Of a DNA stretch of 64,000 nt, positions 45,502 to 57,245 are shown one piece after another. Both the position numbers and the translations under genes were made by a program. Each line of letters begins with the position of its first letter. Position 1 is the first letter of the stretch. Source of the stretch: Pollenia angustigena (taxonomy: Eukaryota > Arthropoda > Insecta > Diptera > Polleniidae); contig OV884060.1 of NCBI GenBank assembly GCA_930367215.1, positions 183,035,253 to 183,099,252 of the forward strand, in the 5' to 3' direction. The notes under the pieces were generated by a model, which saw only the letters and a program-made list of their open reading frames with translations, ran no database searches and was not told the origin of the DNA.

Positions 45502-46056
45502 AACCCTCCACTACCACTTGTGCTGAATGTCATTCTGTGTGAACCTTTTTTAGTATCTCAGACCCCATAAAGTTTATTTATTCGGGCTCTTTGAGTAATT
45601 CTAGGTCGATTTAGCCATGTCCGTCAGTCGAAAACACGCTCATTTTCGAACAAATCAAAAGAAAACAACAATATTGGTGTTAAATTGCTTCTAGTTATCC
45701 TAAGCGGTTTGGTATTGTAATCCAGCAAAATCGTTTCAGTAGGATAAGAGTTATAAATCCAAATGTTGAACCACCACCCTTTTGATAATTTTGTTACAAA
45801 AACTAACATAAACGGATTGATGTACGATTTTGCATAAGTTCGTTCTATATGGCTAAAAATAATACTGTTTAATTTCGTGAAGATCGGTCCATAATTTATC
45901 ATTAGCACCATATAACCCCCACTCTCGGAATACAGTTTAGTACGCCTAAAACCGCAACAAATGGTGCTAATGTAAGACAATTTTGTACGTCACAGTTTTT
46001 TAGGAACTCTGCTTCAGACACAAAATATATATATAATACACAAGATATTCCGTACG
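45502..46056 (-). repeat. mini-me-like repeat family E, inverted partial copy
   Basis: ACCCTCCACTACCACTTGTG to the complement of the TTTAGGCGTACTAAACTGT block. It includes ACCCCATAAAGTTTATTTAT, TCTAGGTCGATTTAGCCATG and TCCGTCAGTCG, the complement of the core and GTCY part. It has only one of the 154-bp units and is diverged from the other copies. Confidence 0.65.
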
Positions 46057-46933
46057 GTGTACCGAGATATAACCGTGCTAAAATATAGAAAAAGTGATAA
46101 AAAATCCACCTTGAGCAAAACAATTCACATGCCCATTAAATTATTAATGCTGCCTGCCAACTTGACAAAACTAATGATGCAGAAGTTCTTATTTTTGGGG
46201 CTACTTTCACGTGCAATTCTCAGAATTGAATCCCAAAATCATGTGTTGTACTGTGAAATTTACAATGGACCCAATATAAGTTATCCCTTTCAATAAAAAA
46301 TTTCGCTCGGCTAAAACTGTGACGAGTCATAATGTTTGTTCAAAGTTAGTTTTATATGACTTGAAATAAAAACATAAATCTTTCTGGTGGTCGGTTAATA
46401 ATTAAACATATGGGTAAATCCAAAGTGTTGAACGTGACAGTCGTACGTACAAAAATGCATAACCCTTAAATTATAGCACTAAGAAAGCACTGTTATCTAT
46501 GCTAAAGTTTATGGAGGGTGCGATTCTAGGTCAAAGATAATGGCAAAAGAAGTATAGGCTCGAACGTGAAAAAAACCTAAGTAGTTTTTGTGGCCAAGTA
46601 TAAAAAGGCGTAATTCAGCGAAACCTGGCACAATTTTTTAGTCAAACTACTTTCAGAATTTTACGTAGCAATGTAACATTAAAATGTCTTGGTTTGATTC
46701 CAAAATCTTCTGTATTTTCTTTTGTTTAAGCTAAAATCTGGGTCTATACGTGACATTTCGAACGTGAAATTTTTTCCATAATTATTTAAATGAATAATGA
46801 TTAAAATAAAATAAAAATTAACCCTTAATCCGAATAACATATTTCTCTTTGAACTCTTCCTTAGATTACAGACCATGTAAGAAAATTTTTTTGGAATATA
46901 TTTAAGTTGTTTTTTATTTGACCTTTCCAATTT

Positions 46934-47219
46934 AATAATAAAAATAAAATAGTTGAGCTCGAGGCCTGGATTGTTCTTTAAAATTCTTCTTTATTTTTTC
47001 CAATATTTCGCTACTCTTCGAGTATCGTCATCACAATTACTACCAGTAGTAATTGTGATGACGAGTTAAAAACAACTATAAGAAATTTTGTTTGTTTATT
47101 TAAAATCCATTATACTCCCTGAGGATGCTACTCGAAGAGTAGCGAAATATTGGAAAAAATAAAGAAGAATTTTAAAGAACAATCCAGGCCTCGAGCTCAA
47201 CTATTTTATTTTTATTATT
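46934..47219. mobile_element. foldback element with identical 91-bp arms
   Basis: Arms 46934-47024 and 47129-47219 are identical in inverted orientation, including TTGAGCTCGAGGCCTGGATT and ATATTTCGCTACTCTTCGAG. The centre has a second small palindrome (GTCATCACAATTAC/GTAATTGTGATGAC). Perfect arms in an otherwise diverged neighbourhood suggest a recent insertion. Superfamily is unknown. Confidence 0.88.
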
Positions 47220-47306
47220 TTTTTGGAATAATTTTTATCAAATATCACCTCTTTTAAGAGAGATAAATATTTAAGAAAACATACAATAAAACATTCTCAC
47301 ATATAA

Positions 47307-47685
47307 AGGTGCTATCAGACGGGATGTATTTTACATATGTACTGTCAAATTTTCCATCTGTAAAAGTTGTACGCATCGTGTGATACATATGAAACTTTGC
47401 ATGTGTAAAATACATGTGAAAATACATATATAATTTTTTCGATTTTAACACGCTCTATTATCCTGTGGCAAACATAAACAAAACAGCTGGTTTGTTTTGA
47501 AACGTAAACAAAAGTCAGCTTTTGGTTACATTTATAGGTTATGTCATAAAGAAAAACATAAGCAGGTGTGATAGCAAAAATTATGAATCGTATGTAAAAT
47601 GGGAATTTTGACATACATACGGAATTACATATGGGAAAGAAAAGTGACAGTACATATGTAAAATACATCCCGTCTGATAGCACCT
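47307..47685. mobile_element. MITE, 379 bp, TAA duplication
   Basis: AGGTGCTATCAGACGGGATG mirrors CATCCCGTCTGATAGCACCT, extended by TATTTTACATATGTACTGTC and its complement. TAA flanks both ends (47304-47306, 47686-47688). The uninterrupted site is in repeat K copy 1 near 33515-33530. Confidence 0.92.
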
Positions 47686-47880
47686 TAAGAAATTACGTTT
47701 GCACAACTTTGCAGTCTTATTGTTCATCTATGCGAACAAATTTATGGGTAAATTTATAAAATAAGTAAAATCTAAATATTTCTCTATAACAATATCGTAA
47801 AATAATCAGCTTTTAATAACTTTAAAATTTTCGGTCATGGTGGACCTTTTGACGGAAATGCCCATATGAGACGAAACAAA

Positions 47881-48536
47881 TAATTAAAATCACAAAAAAA
47901 TATGTTATAATACTACAAAATATTGAAAATTTTATCACATCGGTTATTCGACTGAAATTAATCGGTTTAATCGTTAATCGAAAAAAGCCAATTTGAAATA
48001 AACCGATCAGTTAATCGGGTAGTAATTAATTGGTTAACCGATTGACGATTAACCGAATGAATGCCCTAATATGTACATGTAAAAAGCCGTTGATTTAGGT
48101 TCGGATCAAAAGTAATAAATAAAAATCTTGATATTGACTTTTTTGAAACAAAATCAGTACACCCAATACTGATAACATCAATTACAAGTAAGAATGCTAC
48201 GATTGTATTCGGCTGGGCCGAATCATTAATACCCTTTATCAAGAATTATTATTATTTGTATAAGAATATTTTCGAGTGAACTTTATTAGCCATGACAATT
48301 ATAAGATACCGTTGCTTTAACGGGTCCATTATTATCCGTGTACACCAAGCATGTACCACTAACGGATATTTTTCTTTAATGACTGTGGTGTAGGTTATTA
48401 TTTGATCGGGTTTGACCGACTATACTTTCTTACTTGTTTCTTGTTGACTTATATTACTTCACAGTTGATAACGTATTAAAATCTTCACTTCACTAGCATC
48501 GTCAGTAGAGGATAAATAAGTGTCTGTATAGACTGC
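47881..48536. other. spacer downstream of the unknown gene
   Basis: Contains a short palindrome-rich stretch with CGGTTAATCG-type motifs (47935-48070) and a decayed mini-me head (AAGTAAGAATGCTACGATTG at 48188). No conserved coding signal is seen; the 3' end of the minus-strand gene should fall here. Confidence 0.45.
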
Positions 48537-50177
48537 TTAATGTTCTCGATCATAAACAAAACAGGGTTGATAGAAGAACATGCCGGCTGAAAAAACAAGT
48601 TGGCAGCTACATTCCCTTTTGGAATCATACAAAGACTGGTTACCGGTATCTTGATTTTGGGACTCGAACATTTGATTGATTTTCTCTACTGGTTCTTTAA
48701 AATTAATGTTACTATCGGCAGTTCTGCCTATGACAGGCTCACGCGTCACTAGTTTTGCAAGCTCGTTTTCTATTTTACTATGTTTACATTCGGTACACTC
48801 TATACAGGCTATACAATCGACTCTAGATTTTTTAACATCCGTAATCTTATTACATTTAATACCAAATGTCGACGTTTTATTGCGATAACTCCAACTATTC
48901 GATTTAACAGCATCTTCCAACACGGTGCTAGTGTCCGATTCACTGGTAGCATCGTAACGAGAGTTGCATATAATACATGCTATTTTGTCCTTGCTAGTAG
49001 GGGATTGTTGAATATTTTTCGGCGATGAGTAAGTATTAGTACTTTTTGAGTATTGTAAAAATTGCCGAGACCATTTTTTAAGCTGTGGTGGTGCCAAAGG
49101 TTTTTTGGGTGGCTCCAAACGATTTTCATGAACTCCTGCTATATATTTTCTATTTTGCACCTTTGGTAGCGGATAGGTTGAACGTTTTTTAAATTGCATT
49201 ACATTATAATTGGGCACTAAGCTCGTTTGGATCTTTAACGCTTTTTTACACTGGTCCATTTGCGGTACTTCCAAACTTGACATACGAAATTTGTGTGTAT
49301 TATTCATACCGACACTGGCTCTCGTTTCGTCATGTTTTCGCTGTGAGTTGTGTGTTTGTTTTGTATTTGGTAGAACCGGTGTACTTGGATTTGTAGAACA
49401 AGTTACACAACTATTTATGGCACCTTCGGCAATTGTGGAGGATAAAGAGGATCCCGCACGGATCTTTTGGTGTTTCTGGCTAACGTCTGAAGATGGTTGT
49501 TGATAGCTGCAATATCTTTCGGAATCATACAAAGACTGGTTATTGGTAGTTTGTTTTTTGGCCTCATATATTTTGTTGAATTTCTTTTCTGCTTCTTTAG
49601 GATTGATATCGTCAGTTCTTTGCATGACAGTCTCATGCGTCACTAGCTTTGCGGGCATTTTTTCTATTTTACTATGCTCACATTCGCTATACTCTATACG
49701 TGCTAATCGAGTTTTTTTACCATCCCTAGCCATGCCACGCCGTGTTTTGCAAGTAGATAATTTATTGCGATTACTTCGGCTAATAAACTTAACAGCATCT
49801 CCTATCATGTTGGGTGTATTCGATTTATTGGCCGCATCGTTACAAAAGTTGCATAAAGAACATTCCTTTTTTCCAGCGATAGTAAAGGAATGTTTAATTA
49901 ATTTTGGCGATGAGTATGTAGTTCTCTTCTTGTTTTGCCAAGCCTCTACGTTAAACGGTGGTGTTGGCAAAGGTTTTTTGGAATCCTTTAGATGATTTGT
50001 AGTTACAATAGATATATTTTTGTGTTGTTCTTTTGGTAGCACGTTGGTAGAACGTTTTTTAAATTGCTTTAAGTTATGATTGGTCACTGAGTCTGTTTTT
50101 GTCATATACGCTTTTTTGCGTGGTTTCATTTGCGGTGCTTCTGCACTGTATATACGAGAGTCGAGTGTGTTATTCAT
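48537..50177 (-). CDS. unknown intronless protein of two tandem diverged units
   Basis: A 546-residue open frame, by far the longest in the window, with no family I recognise. ATG at 50177 starts MNNTLDSRIYSAEAPQ; the second unit begins at residue 291 with MNNTHKFRMSSLEVPQ. Paired segments follow in order: QFKKRST, PLPTPPF / PLAPPQL, TYSSPK, CSLCNFCNDA / CIICNSRYDA, DAVKFISRSNRNK / DAVKSNSWSYRNK, ECEHSKIE / ECKHSKIE, AKLVTHE / AKLVTRE, and QSLYDSE / QSLYDSK. Each unit is Lys/Ser-rich with clustered Cys that might bind a metal. No signal peptide or membrane segment is seen. The open frame extends about 26 codons further upstream without an ATG. Sequence between the units has diverged heavily while both stayed open, which argues for function. 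Alternatively it is a remnant of an unidentified mobile element. Confidence 0.6.
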   Translation of the reverse strand: MNNTLDSRIYSAEAPQMKPRKKAYMTKTDSVTNHNLKQFKKRSTNVLPKEQHKNISIVTTNHLKDSKKPLPTPPFNVEAWQNKKRTTYSSPKLIKHSFTIAGKKECSLCNFCNDAANKSNTPNMIGDAVKFISRSNRNKLSTCKTRRGMARDGKKTRLARIEYSECEHSKIEKMPAKLVTHETVMQRTDDINPKEAEKKFNKIYEAKKQTTNNQSLYDSERYCSYQQPSSDVSQKHQKIRAGSSLSSTIAEGAINSCVTCSTNPSTPVLPNTKQTHNSQRKHDETRASVGMNNTHKFRMSSLEVPQMDQCKKALKIQTSLVPNYNVMQFKKRSTYPLPKVQNRKYIAGVHENRLEPPKKPLAPPQLKKWSRQFLQYSKSTNTYSSPKNIQQSPTSKDKIACIICNSRYDATSESDTSTVLEDAVKSNSWSYRNKTSTFGIKCNKITDVKKSRVDCIACIECTECKHSKIENELAKLVTREPVIGRTADSNINFKEPVEKINQMFESQNQDTGNQSLYDSKRECSCQLVFSAGMFFYQPCFVYDREH

Positions 50178-50511
50178 ACTGAAACTGGTCAACGCTTCGT
50201 TAAAAGCGTTTCGTTGTGTGCGCCACAGTTTTTTTTTAGAACTGGGAGAATTGAGAATAGTTCAGTTTTTTTTTAAATTGTTTGAAAGTCTAATAGTTCC
50301 AGTTTGGTTGTTTTTTTTTCATGGACTGAAACATTTTTGTTGAATGTTGTATGCTATATAATAACAACCAGGGCAAGTTTTAATATGCACAAAAATGCTT
50401 AAATATGCATGTAAATATTCCGAAAAAAACTTAAAAATGTGCACGCGAAAATACATGAAAGAATAATTTTTTATTAGTTTTATTTCAACAATTGTTTATA
50501 ACAAACTTTAA
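50178..50511. other. 5' flank of the unknown gene
   Basis: On the minus strand, the 40 bases before ATG 50177 resemble those before the second unit's Met (QRNAFNEALTSFS against QRKHDETRASVG when read in frame). The 5' leader was thus part of the duplicated unit. A TATATAG lies about 175 bp upstream of the ATG, and its role is unknown. Confidence 0.4.
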
Positions 50512-50728
50512 GGCCCGTTTTCACAACTTACCGATAGCAAAAGGTAAGATTTTATCGGTCATATAAAAAGTGTTACATTATTACAACTTTACTTTAAACA
50601 ACCAGGTAGTATTAACCTTAATCCACTTTACCGTTAACTTATGGTTAAAGTAAAATTTTAATAATAGAACACTTTTTATAAGGTCATAAAGTCTACTTTA
50701 AGCTATCGGTAAGTTGTGAAAACGGGCC
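50512..50728. mobile_element. MITE family F, copy 2, TAA duplication
   Basis: GGCCCGTTTTCACAACTTAC and GTAAGTTGTGAAAACGGGCC at the ends, TAA at both flanks (50509-50511, 50729-50731). 217 bp. Same family as 33270-33477, and about 330 bp upstream of the unknown gene's start. Confidence 0.92.
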
Positions 50729-51739
50729 TAAGCGTTTTTTTAATTTTTCAAATTGAAATGATCTTCAATTTTAAAAATTATTAACTTTGATTTAAATTGA
50801 TGCACATAACATTGACGTTAATTAACATTTCAAAACTTGAGTCCATTTTTTTAATTAATTTCTTTATAATTATTTTTTTATAATTATAATTATTTTTTTT
50901 GAATAATTTTCTTCCTTGAATAAAATAATTCGTTGAATTCCACTTTTTCCGAAATCTTTTTAAAATTTTATTTTCTTTTTCCGCAAACACTCACTTCACT
51001 TAACCTTTGCTGGCCATATGAAATTTTATTTTTATTTTATTAAACGAAAAAACTTCATTTTCTTCAATTTATTTAATTTTTAAACAAGTAAAAAAGTTGT
51101 TTTTATATACATTATCTTGTTTTAAACTTCTTTGCATAAAATAGATATAAAAATGTTAAAATAATCCAAAATTAAATTACATAAGCATTATTTTAATTTA
51201 TTTCATTGAACAATATTTTAAATTTTATAAAAAGGTTTTCAAAACAAATTTTCTTTTAAAAATGTCACATTTGTAACAATAAATTACAGTTTTTGAATAC
51301 CGAAGTGTTTAATTTTAATCGAATTATTTTTTTCTTCTTTTCTATGACTTGCCTATTCCTATTTCACCAATTGTATGTAAATATCAATTTTTGTTTTTAT
51401 GTCAAAACAAAAACAAAATTATATGAAAATCTATATTTAAATATGAATTGATATTTAAATACAGTTGGTAAAATTAGCCCTTAATCTTGTTTCATTCTTA
51501 TTTACATAAAATAGACACAAAAAATATTAAAATATAAGATAAACATAATTTTAAGAGTAGGTAAATCTTTTTTTTCTGGTACTCATACAAATATTTTAAA
51601 ATTAAATAAAAGCTAACAAAACAATTTCTCTCTTATGTCTTCATTGTTGATTGTGTTTTCTTAAGTACGCCATATGCGATCTCTACACGTTGCGTTTTGT
51701 TGTACAACCTAATCAATGTTGGTCATGGGTTGAATATAA
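50729..51739. other. AT-rich spacer
   Basis: Very AT-rich with no coding, terminal-repeat or RNA signal that I can support. Confidence 0.35.
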
Positions 51740-52725
51740 AGGCCAAACCATAATATGCATAGCCGTGCTTAACATACTGTCAAAAATTACCAAAAAGTCT
51801 CTCAAATGTATTTAAAACAAGTTAGAGTGCTATATTCGGATGTGCCGAATCTTTGATACCCTCCACCGACAGTTCGAATGTTTAAGGAGTAATATTTGTA
51901 TGATGTTATTATTATCTTAAACTGTGACGATTTGTTATTAATTATGGTTTTAGGTGTACTAAACTGTTTTCCGGGAGTAGGGTTTTTATGGGGCCTAGGG
52001 TTAATTATGGACCGATCATCACGAAATTTCACAGTATCATTTATAGTCCTATAAAACTGTGACGAGCCAAAATTTGTTATGATTGCATTATTTTTTACGG
52101 TTTTAGGCGTACTAAACTGTTTTCCGGTAGTAGGGTTTATATGGTGCCTAAGGTAAATTACACAGTGTTATTTCTAGTCCTAAAAAACTGTGACTTACCA
52201 AATTTTGTTACGCTAGCGTTATTTTTTACGGTTTTAGGGTGTTATTTTTTTAAACAAAATTATCAACTTTTTTAAGTGGTGGTTCCACATTTTGATTCAT
52301 AGCTCTGGTCCTACTGAACCGATTTTTCTGGATTTCAATCCCAAACTGCTTAGGATAACTACAAGCAATTTGGCATCAAGTTTGTTCATTTCTTTTAAAT
52401 TGTTCGAAAGTGAGCGTGTTTTCAACAGACGGACAGACAGACGGACATGGCTAAATCGACTTAGAATTACTCAAGGACCCAGAATATATATACTTTATGG
52501 GGTCTGAGATGAATAATAAAAAAGTTTCACACCGAATGACAAACTTAATATACCCTCTTCACAACTAATTGTGGTGGAGGGTATAAAAACAATAACAAAA
52601 TCAAAAAACATTTGATTCCGTAACTAAACAAAAAGTTTCCGTAAGTTCAATATGGTTTGCTTCATATGATTTACATCTATTCGCACATTTGCTTAATCCA
52701 ACTTAAGCACATTATGGTTAGGCCT
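51740..52725. mobile_element. MITE family D, copy 3, split by a mini-me-like repeat
   Basis: AGGCCAAACCATAATATGCA at the left, ATTATGGTTAGGCCT at the right, and the internal TTTTGATTCCG-like and AACAAAAAGTT-like blocks of family D. TAA precedes the left end (51737-51739); the right flank has mutated. The mini-me-like copy 51819-52590 sits inside. It is more diverged than copies 1 and 2. Confidence 0.8.
51819..52590 (+). repeat. mini-me-like repeat family E, copy 2
   Basis: Starts AAGTTAGAGTGCTATATTCG and ends GGTGGAGGGTATAAA. It has about two 154-bp units, then GACGGACAGACAGACGGACA, the ATGGCTAAATCGACTTAGAA core, and ATATATATACTTTATGGGG. Nested in MITE D copy 3, so it transposed after that insertion. 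Confidence 0.8.
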
Positions 52726-54784
52726 CAAATCAAAAAAATTTTACTTCATTCAACTCAGTTGTACGATAATTTGACACGTTTACTCCCCGTATACAACTGG
52801 CATGATTTGCTGTTATAACATGATGTTATAAAAGCGTTGTTAAAACATCTGCATTAACAACCGTGTTATAACATGAGAAAACCTCTAACATGATGAGTCT
52901 ATACTTAAAACTAACATTATTTTAGTGTTAATGTTAAGCATTTCATGCCAGTTGTAGACTGTATGTTAGGAGCCGCATAAAATCGTACGAAAAAATCTTT
53001 TGAATAAATAATTTAAAAAATGAAACTGCTTTGCACATATCGAGCCCTATTTGCGATTATATCGTAAGCAACAAAAGGTAAATTGTACAGGAGAAGGGTT
53101 TTAATTATTTTTTTTCTTAAGCAACAAACTTTATTTGGATTAAAATGAACTTTTTCTCCGCAACGGTACAAATTCAAGGTCTCTGACATTTTATACTTAA
53201 AAAGTAGCTGAGTAATAGATTTTGAAAAAGGGAATAACAATATGTAATAAAATGAAAAAGCACTTAAGTATGTCAACTTAAGCCATTATTTTTCATTGCC
53301 ACGGATAAAAAGATTGTATCTAAACATGTCCTTTCTATGTTTTTATGCGACCTTAAATTGCAGTTGGTAACAGATATGGCTCACCAGAGATTTTCAAAAC
53401 TATCTCTTTGCATTTTTGCAACAAAACTCGCTGGTTCACTGTTTTAACCTTTCTGTTAAAAGTGCGCCAAGATATCGTTGATGAGTCGAATGAGGAAATT
53501 TAAAAATGCAAATTTGTAAAGACGTTCGCTTTGACACACGTATTTGTTTTTTTATTAATCGTATATTGAACAATATTTTTGTAGCGATGTTCATATATGT
53601 ATATGAATGGAATATGCACTTATGGCTAATAATTCACTGATGGTTTAAAAGCTGGTTTAGTTGAACTAAACTTGAATTTATATGTAGTTTAAACTCAACA
53701 ACTATAAATCAGTGTCCCATGTATTATATGTTGTTAAAATAATTGTTGCGTTCGAGAACACAAAAGTTTTTACTATTTTTTACTAAACTTTACTGCATTT
53801 TACGAAATTGCGTTCGAGTACACAAAATGCAGTAAATGAGAACATAAATTGAGAGCGAAAAGTGACAGTTCTTGTCTGAGTATTTACAAATTTTTACTGC
53901 AGAAATTTTTGCAGTAAAATTTAGTAAATCAAAAAACATATGTTTCAAAAGGTAAACACACAAAAGTAACAAATAAAAATTGTGAAAAAATTGTCAAATA
54001 AAAGAAAAGTTGAAATAAAAATTAAACCAAAACAAAAATTTAATAAATATTAATTAATTAAACTTGTTTGTGAAGCATTTAATTGGCTAAATACAAACTT
54101 TTAAACATTTTTTTGTTATGTTAATTTCTTAGAGTTGTAAAAGTGTGAAGTACTTGGGTACTTAAGTAATCAATAGCAAAAAAAGTATTCATGTTCTTTT
54201 ATATAATTTAACCCGCTACAAATTAGTAAAATCAAATAAAATAAAAAACAAACAAATGTGAAAGATTACATATAATAGTTTGTTTGTATTTTTCAAAAAT
54301 GTTCGTGCTATAAAAAGTATTTAATCGAGTACCGATAAGAAAACGAGTTAAGTAGTCAAAAGTGTCAAGATTTTTCAACACTTCAATTATTTTCCGTCAG
54401 CTGTTGCCTTTATTTTACGAATTTTTACAAATTTTGCGTTCGCGTACTTTTTTGGACAACAGCTTTATGTGAGAGCAAATTTTTCAGTTTACTCATTTAC
54501 TGCATTTTACTGTAAAACTACTCAAACGCAGCTAATAACATGTGGCAGCACTACGATAAATCTTATCAAATTCATATGGTCTGTATTGGTAGTTTAACGC
54601 TCAATTTTATGCGTTTAAAGATTGTTTATATGTTTAGTGATTTATAGATTTGTTGGTTTAAACACATTTTAAACCAACTTTAAACACATTTTAAACCAAA
54701 AAGAGAGTTTAATTTGCTCTGATTTTTTAGCCCTTAGTGAGCTACATTTAAATTCCAACCCTCAAAATGAATGAAAATAGAAAC
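52726..54784. other. spacer with small inverted-repeat elements
   Basis: 52792-52956 has TACAACTGGCATGA and its complement at the ends, with GTTATAACATGATGTTATAA inside; it looks like a 165-bp MITE without a clear duplication. 53747-54540 holds direct and inverted copies of TTGCGTTCGAG-type and TTTACTGCATTTTAC blocks, also present near 41630. No gene is recognised. Confidence 0.45.
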
Positions 54785-55983
54785 AAGTAAGAGTGCTATA
54801 TTCGGCTGTGCCGAATCTTATATACCCTTCACCATTTTGCGAGCAGAATACAGAGCAACTAGACAAAAACTAAATAAAACTGGTAAATATTTTTTTAAAA
54901 TAAGAGACAACCGGTTTTGAACTTCGCTTTTCATAAGAGCCCAGAATATATATACTTTATACGGTGTAGGATCAATATTGTAGAAATTACAGTTATATAT
55001 GGGAAATTCCATGTCAAAACGACCAAGAGTGGGACACGACCCTTCCGATTTTAATGAGAAGGTTCCTTATAAGGTACATATATGAACGAAAAAAAATTAA
55101 AAAATTTTTTTTTCAAAAGTTATGTCGCCGAATTAGCCGAATGTGTTGAGCTTATTTCTTCAATATCTCGAAAACTACTTGACATACGAAGATGATTTCG
55201 ATGTCATTTTAAAGAGAATACTTGGGGCTACAAATGTAATATCTGCAAAATGTTAAATTTTAAAAACGGACTAAGTCAAAAACCTATTTTTTTTTGTATA
55301 ATACCTCAAACTGTTCTTTAAAAATTCTGAAACTTTGAAGGAGGTATTTTTTTTTAAAGATATGATTTTTTTCCTTTCGCAACCTTTAAAAAATAATATT
55401 AAAATTGAATTTTAATATTGTAATTTTGAGCAATAAGTACACTATGCAAGTTGCAAAAAACAGACCAGCCGCGCACCTGGCATTTTACCATAATTTGGTA
55501 CGCTGAATCCAGTGGTGCTAAGCGTTTTTTTAGGTTAGCTCGTGTTTTCAAGATATACCGTTATTTCGAAAATGTAAGAGGCTGCACAGCATATATTCGC
55601 GTAACTCAAAAACGGTTTAGTTTATTGAAATAACTAAAAAACCGAAATTCGGCAATAAATAATAAAGATGGGTTGGTCATACATTTGACCCACCTAGGAG
55701 CATCCTACGCGCTGTACCATACAAATATTGCGGCTTAATAAAATTCTTTAATTTGGAGTATATGTGACATAAATATACATAAACCTAGTCCACATCGTTT
55801 CTGGGGTTTTCGGAAAACCCATTTCAACATACACACGGACAGACGGACAACCGGATTTGAGCTTCGCTTTTTATAAGGACCCAGAATATATGTACTTTAT
55901 AGTGTGTAGGATCAATATTGTGGAACATACAAACGGAATGACAAAGTTATATATACCCTCTTACCTTCGGTGAAGGGTATAAA
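54785..55983 (+). repeat. mini-me-like repeats interrupted by family K copy 3
   Basis: 54785-54999 is a short mini-me-like copy nearly identical to 42865-43070, broken at its 3' end. 55000-55740 is family K copy 3 (CCATGTCAAAACGACCAAGA to CACCTAGGAGCATCC). 55757-55983 is the 3' half of a longer mini-me-like repeat, like 44215-44450, with CACACGGACAGACGGACAAC and the CGGTGAAGGGTATAAAA end. The two halves belong to different subtypes, so this is a mosaic and not a simple insertion. Confidence 0.65.
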
Positions 55984-57245
55984 AAAGGAAAAGGAACACC
56001 AAAAAATTCATGATATTGTTCCAGATATAATTCCCATCGATGTGGGGGTTAACACGAAAAATGATATGAGAGTACTTTTATCTACTTACTTTGGAGAAAA
56101 TTGGAGAGAAAATAAAGCCTTGCAATTTTATATTCTGGATGTTCAGAAGTACATCATTAGATGGTTAGTGAACATGTTGAGGACAAGGACCGTTATATCA
56201 TGTCTTGGTAACAGCGTGAGGTCAAAGAATATAAGAAGGGGTACATCCCAAGGTGTGGTGATCTCTCCTCTACTCTGGCTCATTGTTGTTAACTCGATTC
56301 TTACTGGTCTGGATAATAGAGGCAGTAAGACGGTAGCAGAGTGTGGACTGGGAGTGAAACCTAACAAAACGGAACTGGTACTGCTTACCAGAAGGACTAA
56401 AATCCAGACTTTCAGGCTACCACGGTTACGAACTTCCCCTGTCGGATCACGCGAAATATAAAATTATAATGGAAATTAAATACTCAACACATGGTCAGGA
56501 AGGCTACGTTGGCTTACTATGCCTGCCGTAGAATGTTTGGTGCCAGGTGAGGCCTTAATCCTAGACTGGTCAAATGGCAACATATGGATCTCTTGTTGCA
56601 ACACTCCTGGGAACTACCAGAAGCGAAATCTTTAGACTCTATCTGGATATGGCTGATGATAAATGGAAGAAACTAGATGGCTGCAGGGCTACCAAAGTAA
56701 CGTGGCCCACATACGACATAGGTCGCTCTGAGCGACATCTCGAGACTGATATACATACGTACTTACTGGTCATAGGACGATCGGTAAGCACGCTATAAGA
56801 CTCGGCCTCCCTTTGAATGAATGCTGCCGCAGCTGCAATTAATATGGAACTGAGAAGATAGTATTTCATCTTCTATGTGATTGCCCAGCGTTTAATTCCA
56901 CACGACATGGATTATTGGGAATTACCTTTTACAAGAACACTCGGAGATATCGCCTGTGAAACTCAGCAACTTGTTAAAATATCTCAACGTAACGGGCTGG
57001 CTCTAGCCACCTCAGTATTGCACCGGGGTCAAGTTTGATTGGGGGCTCCAATTATTGATGAGTTGTGTGGTATCAAAACGGAATTACTGTCGACTCTACT
57101 TGCAGCACGCCTATTTCTGTGTGTGCTACCACGTTAACCAACCAACCATATTTCGGTCTTTGACAATATTGGCGAGTTCACTAAAGAAAAAGATTCCCAT
57201 TTATTTGTTTAAAAATTCATATTTTTTTTACTCTGCAGGTGCGAG
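55984..57245 (+). pseudogene. decayed LINE ORF2 fragment
   Basis: Contains the RT segment RTRTVISCLGNSVRSKNIRR followed by GTSQGVVISPLLWLIVVNS, then an in-frame deletion that removes the YADD/FADD motif, then LGVKPNKTELVLLTRRTKI. Downstream, in other frames, come YACRRMFGARWGLNPRLVKW-like residues and sequence resembling the RNase H/tail region. Jockey/I-type LINE, inactive. The DNA is noticeably richer in GC than the flanks. It directly abuts the end of a mini-me-like repeat. Confidence 0.75.

Larger units (their letters stand above)
46410..47880 (-). repeat. dispersed repeat family K, copy 2 (inverted)
   Basis: Complement of 33100-33980 with shared CCAAAGTGTTGAACGTGACA, CACTAAGAAAGCACTGTTAT, ATTTCTCTATAACAATATCG and GACCTTTTGACGGA. 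Two insertions interrupt it that copy 1 lacks: a foldback at 46934-47219 and a MITE at 47307-47685. It lacks the F MITE present in copy 1. Confidence 0.75.
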
